This document shows, piece by piece, positions 9,816-18,562 of a stretch of DNA of 64,000 bases (its first letter is position 1; every line of letters begins with the position of its first letter). Position numbers and translations under genes: made by a program. The notes under the pieces were generated by a model. The model ran no database searches, was not told the origin of the DNA, and saw only the letters and a list, made by a program, of their open reading frames with translations. Source of the stretch: Ruminococcus sp. (GTDB taxonomy: Bacteria > Bacillota > Clostridia > Oscillospirales > Ruminococcaceae); contig JAHZHC010000016.1 of the NCBI GenBank assembly GCA_019420505.1, forward strand, positions 62,001 to 126,000. Reading direction: 5' to 3'.

Positions 9816-10670
9816 TTAAAGCAGTCCATTTTGTGCTTTTGCAGCAGTTAACGTATTCTGCATAAGCATTGCAATAGTCATAGGACCTACACCGCCCGGA
9901 ACGGGAGTGATGTACCCGGCCTTTTCCTTACAGTCATCAAAATCCACATCTCCACAAAGCTTTCCGTTTTCATCACGGTTCATGCCAACATCAATCACAA
10001 CTGCACCTTCTTTAATATAATCAGAAGTAATCATTTTTGCACGTCCCACAGCAGCTACAAGAATATCTGCTCTTGAACAAACTTCCTTTAGATTTTTAGT
10101 TTTTGAATGACAAATCGTTACTGTTCCGTTTTTATGCAGAAGGAGCATTGCCTGTGGTTTTCCGACAATATTGCTCCTGCCGATAACAACACAATCCTTT
10201 CCCGATACATCCGTGCCGGTAGAAGCAATAAGCTCCATTACACCTGCAGGAGTACATGGCAGGAAATTATAATCTCCTATCATAATTTTTCCTACATTTA
10301 CAGGATGGAAAGCATCTACGTCCTTTTCCGGCAAAATATTATTAATAATCACCTTATCATCAAGGTGTGATGGCAATGGAAGCTGAACAAGAATTCCATT
10401 GACTTTATCATCAGCATTTAATTTCTTTACCAGCTCAAGAAGCTCTTCTTCAGTTGTTTCAGCCGGCAAAGCATACTCATAGGAATTGAACCCCACAGTT
10501 TCACATGCTTTTTTCTTATTTCTTACATATACCTTTGAGGCCGGATCATCTCCTACAATAACAACGGCAAGTCCTACCTCAATTCCTCTTTTTCCAAGCT
10601 GTTCAGTTTCCAGCCTGATACGCTCCTTAACCTGTGCTGAAACAGCTTTACCGTCAATAATATTACTCAT
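9816..10670 (-). CDS. folD: Bifunctional methylenetetrahydrofolate dehydrogenase/cyclohydrolase FolD
   Basis: Interconverts 5,10-methylene-THF and 10-formyl-THF in one-carbon metabolism. 284 residues from the ATG at 10670 ([11 protein letters not shown]). [10 protein letters not shown] carries the catalytic Lys region, and [17 protein letters not shown] (dinucleotide loop) and [10 protein letters not shown] are family motifs. AGAGGAGG lies upstream. The start overlaps the end of lgt by eight bases, so it is the last gene of the ymfF-ymfH-lgt-folD operon. Confidence 0.97.
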   Translation of the reverse strand: MSNIIDGKAVSAQVKERIRLETEQLGKRGIEVGLAVVIVGDDPASKVYVRNKKKACETVGFNSYEYALPAETTEEELLELVKKLNADDKVNGILVQLPLPSHLDDKVIINNILPEKDVDAFHPVNVGKIMIGDYNFLPCTPAGVMELIASTGTDVSGKDCVVIGRSNIVGKPQAMLLLHKNGTVTICHSKTKNLKEVCSRADILVAAVGRAKMITSDYIKEGAVVIDVGMNRDENGKLCGDVDFDDCKEKAGYITPVPGGVGPMTIAMLMQNTLTAAKAQNGLL

Positions 10671-11898
10671 CTGCACTTTCCTCCTCTGTTGAATTAGAAT
10701 TAATGTTAACCTCAGAATCTTCATCGTCTAAAATTGACTTATAGCCGTCATTTTCGACGGTTTCTTCTGCAATTTCTGTCTGTAATGTGTTTTTATTTAA
10801 AGCTTTTTTACCGTACTTTTCATTATATTCTCTTTCAAATTCAGCAAAGCTTTCACCTTTTGACTTCGCATCTTTGATCTTCTTTTTCAAATCTTTTTTA
10901 TCCTTTTGAATTTCCGAATATCTATTGGCTTTTGCAAGCTGTCTTTTAGATATTTCAGTTTCATAAAAGAATTTATAATCTCCTCTTCTGCGGAAAATCC
11001 CTCTGAATACAATAATAAGAACAATTGAAGCAACAAAACATAGAGCAGCTAAAAGCTGAGATACTTTAATGTTTGCAAGGTAGAGCGAATCTGTACGAAT
11101 TGACTCAATAAAGAATCTGCCCAACCCATACCAGCCTATATACATAAGGAATAATTCACCGTCAAACTTACGGTGTTTCATATATAGATGAATGAGAACA
11201 AATCCAAGAATACACCACAGTGATTCATAAAGAAAACATGGATGAACAGGAGCATACACCGACAGCGTTCCACCGAGATTATCATTTTCGGCTATAAAAT
11301 TCATGGTCTTATAGCTCATCATACCCCAAGGCAGGTCAGTATTTGTACCGAACGCTTCCTGATTAAAGAAGTTACCCCAGCGTCCCACAGCTTGACCTAT
11401 CAGAAAACAAGGTGCAACCACATCAAGCAATGCTGTAAGCTTCAGCTTTCTCAGCTTCGCAATTATTCCGCCGACAAGAAGAGCACCGATTATTCCTCCA
11501 TAGATAGCAAGTCCGCCTTGTCTGAAATCAAAGAAATCAGAAATGGACATCTCTGAATTAAACAAGATATAATAAAGTCTTGCACCGAGAATTGCACCAA
11601 CAAGTCCTCCGATTACAGCATCGGTTGCCCGGTCAGAATCGATTCCAAACGATTTCATTTTTCTGAAACCGTATATCATTGCAAGCAGGATACCCAATGC
11701 AATCAAAAAGCCATACCAATAAATATTGAAATCAGTACCCGGAATTTTAAACATTACTCTGTCAAGAGAAAATCCATTTTTCAAGATGTTGTCACCGCTG
11801 CCGAAGTTGGGAAAATAAACCTTATCAGGATTATCAATAATAGTTTCCCTTACTCCTTCACTAACGTCTGAAGCAAACTGTGTTAATAGTTGTGTCAT
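10663..11898 (-). CDS. lgt: Prolipoprotein diacylglyceryl transferase
   Basis: Transfers diacylglycerol from phosphatidylglycerol to the lipobox Cys of prolipoproteins; membrane enzyme. 411 residues, long for Lgt. The core has seven or so membrane segments and the signature [14 protein letters not shown] with the essential Arg and Asn. After about residue 310 there is a charged, coiled-coil-like and acidic tail not needed for catalysis in typical family members. AAGAGGA precedes the ATG. The 16-base gap to ymfH and the overlap with folD indicate one operon. Confidence 0.95.
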   Translation of the reverse strand: MTQLLTQFASDVSEGVRETIIDNPDKVYFPNFGSGDNILKNGFSLDRVMFKIPGTDFNIYWYGFLIALGILLAMIYGFRKMKSFGIDSDRATDAVIGGLVGAILGARLYYILFNSEMSISDFFDFRQGGLAIYGGIIGALLVGGIIAKLRKLKLTALLDVVAPCFLIGQAVGRWGNFFNQEAFGTNTDLPWGMMSYKTMNFIAENDNLGGTLSVYAPVHPCFLYESLWCILGFVLIHLYMKHRKFDGELFLMYIGWYGLGRFFIESIRTDSLYLANIKVSQLLAALCFVASIVLIIVFRGIFRRRGDYKFFYETEISKRQLAKANRYSEIQKDKKDLKKKIKDAKSKGESFAEFEREYNEKYGKKALNKNTLQTEIAEETVENDGYKSILDDEDSEVNINSNSTEEESADE

Positions 11899-11913
11899 AA
11901 TAGTCCTCTTTTC

Positions 11914-13197
11914 TTAAGATTTATTGTCAATAATTGAAATTGAAACATTTTCTGTATTAAAAATAATATCCATTATCTCATTGCATTCTTCAACTGTAAG
12001 ATTTGCTAATTCCTCAACCAAAGTAAATGCATCAACTCCTGCGAAATATGCAGACATCATCAGAGATGCGCAATTCTCAACATTGTTAAAACCTCTGATT
12101 ATTCCTCCGTATTTTGATTTCTTATACATTTCAAACTGCTTTTTATCAAGTCCGTTCCTTTTTACATTTTCAACAGCTTTAATACACTTTTCCAAAACCT
12201 TATGAGGATCGTTGGATTCACCGCCGCATATGCATGAAAAGAATCCTTCACCATCAAAAATTTCATGAGAAAACTGAGAATTAATCAAGCCTTCATCAAA
12301 CAATTCCTTATACAAAGGAGAAACAGGGCCAAAAATCATTGGTATTATAATTGAAGCAGCAGTTTCAACTTTAACCAGTTTCCTGCCCTTAAATCCGGGA
12401 GCTTTAAAACCAATATTAAAAATCGGGATACCCACTTTAAAATATTCCACAATTTCCTTTTGATTTATTTTCAAAGGTTCATCCTCAAAAACAGACTGAA
12501 GATTTTTATTTTCAGAATAAATTAAAAACTTATCACAGATATCTATAACTTCTCGTTCATCCACATTTCCTGCAATTGAAAGACACATATTATGCAGATT
12601 ATAAAACGTATTATAACAATCATACAGAAGTTTTTTGTTTATATGTGATATTGACTCCACCGTACCTGCAATGTCTATCCTTACAGGATGCTTAATATAC
12701 ATAGCCTTAAGCAAATTAAAAAAACACTTTCTGTCAGGAGAATCGTCACACATTTTAATTTCCTGTGCGATAATACCCTGTTCCTTATCAACTGTTTGTT
12801 GTGTAAAATAAGGCTTTTGCACAAAGCTAAGCAAAATCTCCAACGGCTTCCTATAGTCCCCTGAAGTAGTAAATGTATATGCCGTTTGTTCAAATGAAGT
12901 ATAGGCATTAGCACTTGCTCCTGTTTCGGCATACAAATCAAAAACATCACAATCCTCATTTTCAAACAGCTTATGCTCCAAAAAATGTGCAATGCCTTCA
13001 GGAACTTCAATATAATCGTCACTGTCGCTCGTTTTAAATCTTGTATTTACAGAACCGTATTTGGCCGCAAACAGTGCTTCAACGGTAGAAAAGCCTTCCA
13101 TTTTCCAGATCAGAATATCAAGACCTGACGGATGTTTTATTTTTGTATAGCTTTCACCTGTTCTTTTATCCTCATAAACAACCTTTGGATAGTTCAA
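11914..13197 (-). CDS. M16 family peptidase, YmfH-like (active subunit)
   Basis: 427 residues. The inverted zinc motif HFLEHKLFE (HxxEH) is present near residue 70, so this is the catalytically competent member of the pair. In Bacillus the YmfF/YmfH pair lies near the EF-P 5-aminopentanol modification gene ymfI; no ymfI is seen here. The start is a TTG directly abutting the TGA of the upstream partner, with GGAGGTG at the right distance, so translation is coupled. The two chains probably form one heterodimeric clamshell as in other M16B pairs. Confidence 0.88.
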   Translation of the reverse strand: MNYPKVVYEDKRTGESYTKIKHPSGLDILIWKMEGFSTVEALFAAKYGSVNTRFKTSDSDDYIEVPEGIAHFLEHKLFENEDCDVFDLYAETGASANAYTSFEQTAYTFTTSGDYRKPLEILLSFVQKPYFTQQTVDKEQGIIAQEIKMCDDSPDRKCFFNLLKAMYIKHPVRIDIAGTVESISHINKKLLYDCYNTFYNLHNMCLSIAGNVDEREVIDICDKFLIYSENKNLQSVFEDEPLKINQKEIVEYFKVGIPIFNIGFKAPGFKGRKLVKVETAASIIIPMIFGPVSPLYKELFDEGLINSQFSHEIFDGEGFFSCICGGESNDPHKVLEKCIKAVENVKRNGLDKKQFEMYKKSKYGGIIRGFNNVENCASLMMSAYFAGVDAFTLVEELANLTVEECNEIMDIIFNTENVSISIIDNKS

Positions 13198-14466
13198 TCA
13201 TTCCACCTCCGGTTCCATTAAATAAACTGTATCAAGCTTAAAGGATTTTGCCGCCTGAACAACTCTTTCTCTGGATATATTTTTAATAATATCATTAATT
13301 TCATCAGGCGACGCCTGTGCGCCCCTTACTCTTTGTATAAAAAACCAAGAATTCAAAGCTGCTATGCTGTCATAATTAGATTTAAATCCATTATAAAGTG
13401 CTCTCTTAGTATTTTCAAGCATTTCATCAGTAAAATCGCCGTCTGCAATGGCTTCTATCTGTTTTATAATCTCTATTTTAGCTTTTTCTGCATTATGCCT
13501 TTCAATGCCACTGTCAATATACATTACTTTTTTACATTCTGCAATTGTCGAACTGCAATAATAACAAAGAGACAGTTTTTCTCTTACATTAGCAAAAAGC
13601 TTTGAAAAAGGCGTTCCTCCAAGCAAAGCACACATAAGCTTCTGAGCATAAAAATCTTCGCTTTCTGTTTTAAAAGCCATAATCATTTTACACTGATTGA
13701 CATCATTTTTTTCTGATATTTCTGCAGCCTTTTGTTTTATTGGTGAAGGGCAAAGATAATTTATATTAATTTCATTTGGTCTTTCAATTAATCTAAAAGC
13801 TTTTTCAATCATTTCATTGACTTCCGGGCAAGGTTTTCCTCCTCCGACAGAAATATCAATATAGGAATTACTGAACATACGATTATATGTTTCAAGCAAT
13901 TCAATTTGTGAAATGCTTTCTGCCTCTTCAAGCGATCCATTAACAGAAACTGAAGCCGGTTCATCTTTATATACACTTTGATTAGCTCTAAAAACTGCAT
14001 ATGATCTTCTGTCGTTAATTTCACTTTTTATATTATCAATAAGCTCTTGCTTACGCAAATCAAAATACTTTTCAGGAAATTTTCCATCTTCAATATGGGG
14101 ATTAAAAATACAATCCAAAAGTATTTTAGTCGCTCTAACAGAAATTTTTTCATTATTGATTGTATAGTCATCACCTAAATATTTGACGCTAAGTCCCGAA
14201 ATCTGATAGTCACCGACAGAATATGAAAATACGCTCATTAAAGAGTCATATAATCCGATTAATTCTTCATTTAGCTTTGTTCTTGAGGTAATAAATTTAT
14301 TTGAAGTTCCCAAAATCATAGAAAGCAAAGAAAGTCTTGGAGACATTTTTTCATTTAGAGGTGTAACAAATCTTATTGATACAAAATCTGATTTAAATTT
14401 TGCATCATATATACCCGAAAACATTATTCCGTTTCCAATTTCTTTTTGAACATATGAAACTGCCAT
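13198..14466 (-). CDS. M16 family peptidase-like protein, YmfF-like (inactive subunit)
   Basis: 422 residues with M16 fold features, including the C-terminal FNGFKSNYDS and the Arg/Tyr region, but no HxxEH motif in the N-terminal half. It is therefore likely the non-catalytic partner of the following gene. AAAGGAGC precedes the ATG. First gene of the operon with ymfH, lgt and folD; an extended -10 promoter lies 35 bases upstream. Confidence 0.87.
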   Translation of the reverse strand: MAVSYVQKEIGNGIMFSGIYDAKFKSDFVSIRFVTPLNEKMSPRLSLLSMILGTSNKFITSRTKLNEELIGLYDSLMSVFSYSVGDYQISGLSVKYLGDDYTINNEKISVRATKILLDCIFNPHIEDGKFPEKYFDLRKQELIDNIKSEINDRRSYAVFRANQSVYKDEPASVSVNGSLEEAESISQIELLETYNRMFSNSYIDISVGGGKPCPEVNEMIEKAFRLIERPNEININYLCPSPIKQKAAEISEKNDVNQCKMIMAFKTESEDFYAQKLMCALLGGTPFSKLFANVREKLSLCYYCSSTIAECKKVMYIDSGIERHNAEKAKIEIIKQIEAIADGDFTDEMLENTKRALYNGFKSNYDSIAALNSWFFIQRVRGAQASPDEINDIIKNISRERVVQAAKSFKLDTVYLMEPEVE

Positions 14467-14501
14467 AAAAGCTCCTTTTAATTAAACAAAATATTAATTA
14501 T

Positions 14502-14510
14502 ATTATATCA
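14502..14510 (-). promoter_or_regulatory. Extended -10 promoter of the ymfF operon
   Basis: TGATATAAT on the minus strand (TGn plus TATAAT); no good -35 at 17 bases. Confidence 0.5.
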
Positions 14511-14559
14511 CACTAACTAATAAATTACTATAGTTTTCACAATTTTTTCATTTTTAATG

Positions 14560-14600
14560 TACAAAAAACAAAAGAGAGCAAGCTGATAACCTGCTCTCTT
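14560..14600 (-). terminator. Intrinsic terminator of the micro-ORF/SD-repeat transcript
   Basis: AAGAGAGCA, 11-base loop, TGCTCTCTT, then TTGTTTTTT on the minus strand. Confidence 0.88.
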
Positions 14601-14730
14601 CATCATTAATTATTTATAATAATACAATTTAACATTCATTAAATGTACATGGGATTCACTCCAATAAAATTTTTAATAAATCCAACTAACTTAATTAAGC
14701 TAAATGTCTTGGCGGACTCACCCCTTATTT

Positions 14731-14766
14731 TCAGATATTCAAATATTTAATGCATACTTTAAACAT
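14731..14766 (-). CDS. Micro-ORF S3, 11 codons
   Basis: MFKVCIKYLNI then TGA, after AGGAGTGATGCGT. The stop falls just before motif R6, as with S2/R4 and S1/R2. Confidence 0.4.
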   Translation of the reverse strand: MFKVCIKYLNI

Positions 14767-14907
14767 ACGCATCACTCCTATTTAAAACTCTGCCGGTTAT
14801 AATTCTACCATATTTAACATATTGAATTAATTACCCATTGGACTTACACCTTTCAGTTAAGATACACAATTAAAGCTTAGATTTCTGGCGGACTCACTCC
14901 TTACAAA

Positions 14908-14946
14908 TTAAATAATAAGTCTTGATGTACAGTATTTCAAAATCAT
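14908..14946 (-). CDS. Micro-ORF S2, 12 codons
   Basis: MILKYCTSRLII then TAA, after GAGGAGTGATACGGT. The stop falls just before motif R4. Confidence 0.4.
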   Translation of the reverse strand: MILKYCTSRLII

Positions 14947-15020
14947 ACCGTATCACTCCTCAGAATCTCTTATAATTGTCGAGGTGAAATTTCTTTTTAC
15001 ATTGGAATCACACTTTCAAG

Positions 15021-15059
15021 TTATTTAAAAACCATCTCGTTTAAACTTGAATAGTACAT
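15021..15059 (-). CDS. Micro-ORF R2, 12 codons
   Basis: MYYSSLNEMVFK then TAA, after GGGAGTGGGTCCA. The other R motifs lead to ATG-TAA (R3), MGN (R5), MYI (R7) or no ATG (R4, R6), so coding is not conserved among R copies. Confidence 0.3.
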   Translation of the reverse strand: MYYSSLNEMVFK

Positions 15060-15077
15060 TGGACCCACTCCCTGCTA

Positions 15078-15110
15078 TTATTTATTCAGACGCCTAACAA
15101 AGTAAATCAT
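15078..15110 (-). CDS. Micro-ORF S1, 10 codons
   Basis: MIYFVRRLNK then TAA, preceded by AGAGGAGCGATTGAT. Short, hydrophobic and basic, like the S2 and S3 products. Expression unproven. Confidence 0.4.
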   Translation of the reverse strand: MIYFVRRLNK

Positions 15111-15275
15111 ATCAATCGCTCCTCTGTTATTTCTGAATTATTCAATTTTAACATTTAGGAATATCCCATCTTTCAAAAACTATATACTAAAATCGCCTAT
15201 ACAGACTCAATTCTTCCTGTTTTAACTGTTTAGTTTGAGATTATCAGTTCTTACGCTTGAGTTCATTCTCATAAA

Positions 15276-15326
15276 TTAGAACTTATTGAGTCTATGGATA
15301 TTCTGCTGACTCTCTGTTGTGTCCAT
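15276..15326 (-). CDS. Micro-ORF R1, 16 codons
   Basis: ATG to TAA, MDTTESQQNIHRLNKF, eight bases after GAGGCGAG. Its last codons contain AGACTCAAT, which is complementary to ATTGAGTCT downstream, so translation would compete with the RNA fold, as in attenuator leader peptides. Expression is unproven. Confidence 0.4.
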   Translation of the reverse strand: MDTTESQQNIHRLNKF

Positions 15327-15493
15327 TGGACTCGCCTCACACTTCCAACCAAATTAGCTTATTATAAGCACCTTAAAGCCTTATTAAAGTTTATGTATCA
15401 TCCGGCTTTTCAGCATTGATCTTATAACCCGCTTGATTTTGGATAAAATAAATGAATTTGATTATTTCAAACTTATTCTTTATCCTTGATTAT

Positions 15494-15522
15494 AATATAT
15501 CACACTTTTTGTAAAATGTCAA
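15494..15522 (-). promoter_or_regulatory. Promoter of the SD-repeat transcript
   Basis: TTGACA, 17 bases, TATATT on the minus strand, divergent from the DUF1292 promoter. Confidence 0.8.
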
Positions 15523-15580
15523 TAGTTTTTTTCAACTTTTTATAAAATATTTTATTTAATACTTCTTTTACTTTATATGG

Positions 15581-15609
15581 TTGACATTGATGGATAATAG
15601 TAGTATAAT
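15581..15609 (+). promoter_or_regulatory. Promoter of the DUF1292 gene
   Basis: TTGACA, 17 bases, TATAAT: a perfect SigA match. Confidence 0.85.
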
Positions 15610-15684
15610 TAAAATGTTATAGCATTATAATATTAACACTATTACACTTTAAGGCGTTTTTGCCGCAGAAAGGAATGTATACAA

Positions 15685-16014
15685 ATGGCTGAAGAATACA
15701 CACCGGATTTATACACACTGGAAGACGAAGAAGGAAACGAGCAAACCTTTGAAATGCTTGATGCAATGGAATATGAAGGAGAAAAATACTTTGCGCTTAC
15801 TCCATATTTTGAAAATCCCGAAGATATGCTTGAAGATTCAGGCGAAGTTGTGATACTGAAATCTGATTTTGACGGCGATGAGGAAATCATGGTTTCAATT
15901 GATGACGATGATGAATATGAAAAAATCGGCAATATATTTATGAAAAGAATTGAAGAAATGTTTGTATTTGATGACGATGATACTGATGAATGCGACTGCG
16001 GCCATATACACTAA
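15685..16014 (+). CDS. DUF1292 domain protein (YrzB-like)
   Basis: 109 residues, very acidic. The core (LEDEEGNEQTFEMLDAMEYE, then EYFALTPY-like and EVVILK) follows the DUF1292 pattern; role unknown, though in Bacillus such a gene sits with yrrK/ruvX. The C-terminal ECDCGHIH tail could bind a metal. AAAGGA precedes the ATG. Own promoter and terminator. Codon and base use match neighbours. Confidence 0.88.
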   Translation: MAEEYTPDLYTLEDEEGNEQTFEMLDAMEYEGEKYFALTPYFENPEDMLEDSGEVVILKSDFDGDEEIMVSIDDDDEYEKIGNIFMKRIEEMFVFDDDDTDECDCGHIH

Positions 16015-16028
16015 AATTTGATTTTCTG

Positions 16029-16059
16029 CTCCGATTCGGTTTTCGAATCGGAGTTTTTT
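16029..16059 (+). terminator. Intrinsic terminator
   Basis: CTCCGATTCG, five-base loop, CGAATCGGAG, TTTTTT. Confidence 0.92.
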
Positions 16060-16100
16060 ATTCTTTATTTGAAAATTTTAAAAAAATTCTAAAAAAGGAC

Positions 16101-16129
16101 TGTTAATTTTTAAGGATATGTGTTATACT
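16101..16129 (+). promoter_or_regulatory. Promoter of the rodA-galK-trmB unit
   Basis: TATACT preceded by TG one base upstream (extended -10), with a weak TGTTAA at 17 bases. Confidence 0.5.
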
Positions 16130-16162
16130 ATTTTAGATTAATTAATAAAATGGAGGTGAAGT

Positions 16163-17281
16163 ATGTTAAAAAAATTAAAAAATACTGATGTATTACTGCT
16201 AATTTTAACTCTTATATGTTGTGCAGGAGGTATAATTCTTGTTTTTTCTCTTGTTTACAATAATGGTTCGGGAGCAATTTCTTCAAATATTACCTCATCA
16301 CTTTGGAAAACAAAACTGGCAGCTACAGTTCTTGGATTAACTTGTGCAGCAATAATATATTCTTTAGGAATCAAACGAATTGCAAAGCTATGGATAATTC
16401 TTATTATCGGAGGCTTAGCATTGACTGCTCTTACGTTTACATCACTGGGAATAGGTCCGGCAGGTGCCGACGACAAAGCTTGGCTCGATTTAAAAGGTTT
16501 CACCATTCAGCCTTCAGAAATACTTAAAATATGCTTCATAATCTCCTTTGCTTCACATATAGCTAAAGTAAAAGAAAAGTTGAACAAACCGCTGATTCTT
16601 TTGAGTCTGATTTTTCATGCTGCCGTTCCTGTTACTATCGTATGCATGCAGGGTGATCAGGGAACAGCCGTTATTTTTATAATAATCGCAATAGTTATGC
16701 TGTTTGCAGGCGGACTGAAATGGCAGTATATCATTACCACCGTTATACTTTCTCCGGTTATCATATGGAGTATATGGCATTTCTTTTTATTAGATCATCA
16801 AAAACAAAGAATTCTCGTTCTTTTTAATCCGGAGCTTGATCCTTTAGGAACCGGATATCAGCAGCTTCAAGGCAAAAAAGCCATACAAAGCGGAGGATTA
16901 TGGGGAAAAGGTTTGTTTAACGGAAACGAAAAAGAATTCATTTTTGTCTCTGAATCACAAAATGATTTTATATTTTCATATGCTGGACAAACCATCGGAT
17001 TTATAGGCTGCATTATAATAGTAATTTTATTATTTGCGATTTGTTTCAGAATACTTATTGACAGTACAAAGTGCAATTCTTTGGAATCAGAAGTTTGCGC
17101 CGGAGTTACAGGCCTCATTTTTTCTCATTCAATCATTAATATCGGCATGGTTTTAGGCTTTATGCCGGTAATCGGAGTTCCCCTTCCCTTTTTTTCAGCC
17201 GGAGGAACAGCAATGGTTACAATGCTGTCTGCAATTGGTCTGGTGCTTGCATGTTTAAAGGATAAAACAAATAAAAAATAA
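16163..17281 (+). CDS. SEDS peptidoglycan polymerase, RodA/FtsW family
   Basis: Glycan polymerase that works with a class B penicillin-binding protein on cell elongation or division. 372 residues with about ten membrane helices. Family signatures: QPSEILKICFIISFA, GDQGTAVIF, the large loop with GLWGKGLFNG, and the C-terminal GVPLPFFSAGGTAM. Closer to RodA by length and loop pattern, but RodA and FtsW are hard to separate by eye. GGAGGTGA precedes the ATG. Followed by galK after 18 bases. Confidence 0.92.
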   Translation: MLKKLKNTDVLLLILTLICCAGGIILVFSLVYNNGSGAISSNITSSLWKTKLAATVLGLTCAAIIYSLGIKRIAKLWIILIIGGLALTALTFTSLGIGPAGADDKAWLDLKGFTIQPSEILKICFIISFASHIAKVKEKLNKPLILLSLIFHAAVPVTIVCMQGDQGTAVIFIIIAIVMLFAGGLKWQYIITTVILSPVIIWSIWHFFLLDHQKQRILVLFNPELDPLGTGYQQLQGKKAIQSGGLWGKGLFNGNEKEFIFVSESQNDFIFSYAGQTIGFIGCIIIVILLFAICFRILIDSTKCNSLESEVCAGVTGLIFSHSIINIGMVLGFMPVIGVPLPFFSAGGTAMVTMLSAIGLVLACLKDKTNKK

Positions 17282-17299
17282 TATATAGGAGTTTTTATT

Positions 17300-18538
17300 A
17301 TGTCAAAAAACACGCTTGAAAAAGTATATTCTGAAGGTACGATTGACTTTCAGAAAAAAAGATATGCAGAGTTATCTGACGGATTTGAAAAAATCTTCGG
17401 AATTAAAGCTGAAAGATTTTTTTCCGCACCCGGACGTACGGAAGTTTGCGGAAATCATACTGATCATCAGAATGGAAAGGTTCTTGCCGCAGGTGTATCT
17501 CTTGACGTTATTGCCGCAGTAGTTCCTACCAATGACGGAACAGTTCAAATCAAGTCAAAAGGTTATCCGATGGATACGATTGATTTGTCTGATCTTGATA
17601 TAAAAAGCAAAGAAAAAAACACCTCAAAAGCTCTAATAAGAGGAGTTTTGCGTGGATTTTCCGACAGAGGGTATAAAATCGGAGGCTTCAAAGCCTATAC
17701 AGTTTCAAATGTACTGAAAGGATCCGGTCTTTCCTCCTCCGCAGCTTTTGAAGTTTTAGCAGGAGCAATTATTAACGGAATATATAATGAAGGTTCTGTA
17801 AATGACGTAGAAATTGCTAAAATTGCGCAGTTTGCAGAAAACGTATATTTCGGCAAACCGTCAGGGTTAATGGATCAGATGGCTTCATCCGTAGGAAATT
17901 TTATTTCCATTGACTTTAAAGACCCTAAAAACCCCGTAATCAAAGCTATTGATTTTAATTTTAAAACAAGCGGTCATGCACTTTGTATTATTGATACAAA
18001 AGGCAATCACGCTAATCTTACTCCGGAATACGCTGCTATACCTAAAGAAATGAAAGAAATTGCCGGTTTCTTTAATGCACAGGTACTGCGTCAGATTTCT
18101 AAAGAAAGCATTATGAATAATTATGCTGAACTTCGCAAAAAATTTGGTGACAGAGCCGTCTTAAGAGCACTGCACTTTATGGATTGCAACGATAGGGTCG
18201 ATAAGGAAAGCAAAGCTTTAGAAAATAACAATTTTGATGAATTTTTAAGTATCGTTAATCAATCCGGTGACTCATCATATAAATATCTTCAAAATATTTT
18301 TGCTTCATCTTCTCCAAAAGAACAAGGTTTATCGTCAGCTCTGTACATAGCTAAGGACATTCTACGTGAGAAGGGAGCCTGCAGAGTGCACGGAGGCGGT
18401 TTTGCCGGCACTATTCAGGCATTTGTTCCAAACGAAATGCTTAAGGAATTCAAGACAAAAATTGAAGCAGTATTTGGTGAAGGTTCATGTTATGTACTGG
18501 ATATAAGACCAGTCGGCGGAACTGAAATTGAGTTATAA
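17300..18538 (+). CDS. galK: Galactokinase
   Basis: Phosphorylates alpha-D-galactose with ATP to galactose-1-phosphate, first step of the Leloir pathway. 412 residues, GHMP kinase fold. Signature GRTEVCGNHTDHQNG (galactose-binding; most family members have GRVNLIGEHTDYN), ATP loop KGSGLSSSAAFEV, and C-terminal VHGGGFAGTIQAF. The first motif has Cys-Gly-Asn where Ile-Gly-Glu is usual, so a related sugar kinase is possible. TAGGAG precedes the ATG. Part of the rodA-galK-trmB run; no other gal genes nearby. Confidence 0.9.
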   Translation: MSKNTLEKVYSEGTIDFQKKRYAELSDGFEKIFGIKAERFFSAPGRTEVCGNHTDHQNGKVLAAGVSLDVIAAVVPTNDGTVQIKSKGYPMDTIDLSDLDIKSKEKNTSKALIRGVLRGFSDRGYKIGGFKAYTVSNVLKGSGLSSSAAFEVLAGAIINGIYNEGSVNDVEIAKIAQFAENVYFGKPSGLMDQMASSVGNFISIDFKDPKNPVIKAIDFNFKTSGHALCIIDTKGNHANLTPEYAAIPKEMKEIAGFFNAQVLRQISKESIMNNYAELRKKFGDRAVLRALHFMDCNDRVDKESKALENNNFDEFLSIVNQSGDSSYKYLQNIFASSSPKEQGLSSALYIAKDILREKGACRVHGGGFAGTIQAFVPNEMLKEFKTKIEAVFGEGSCYVLDIRPVGGTEIEL

Positions 18539-18562
18539 TCCAAAAATACAGAGGTAAAAATC

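Larger units (their letters stand above)
14648..15125 (-). repeat. Three tandem S-R-R units of about 165-180 bases
   Basis: Reading the minus strand, the order is S1 R2 R3, S2 R4 R5, S3 R6 R7. Each S motif is AGGAGYGAT plus 4-5 bases plus ATG. Each R motif is AGGNGTGARTCC followed by AATG (R2, R3, R5), CATG (R7) or GCC (R4, R6). Motifs are 49-72 bases apart. R2, R4 and R6 share a degenerate downstream stretch ending in AAGYTTTAA or similar, which argues for duplication of the whole unit and not chance. Confidence 0.75.
14560..15487 (-). ncRNA. Self-contained transcript with repeated extended-SD motifs, no long ORF
   Basis: A roughly 930-base unit bounded by a TTGACA-17-TATATT promoter and a strong terminator, on the minus strand. 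No ORF over 20 codons fits it. The 5' part can fold: CTTATAA (15421-15427) with TTATAAG (15362-15368), AAAGCC/GGCTTT inside it, and AGACTCAAT (15285-15293) with ATTGAGTCT (15203-15211). The 3' two thirds carry ten copies of an AGGAGTGA(N)TCC-like motif. Seven R type have cores at 15324-15340, 15057-15072, 15000-15018, 14887-14902, 14836-14853, 14711-14726 and 14648-14664. Three S type are at 15108-15125, 14944-14961 and 14764-14780. I do not recognise a known RNA family. It could be a structured RNA, a micro-peptide operon or a ribosome-binding RNA. Confidence 0.7.

Noticed and set aside
14648..15340. CRISPR-like array
   Set aside because: The recurring motif is only about 12 bases, diverged, of two kinds and irregularly spaced; there are no uniform spacers and no cas genes.
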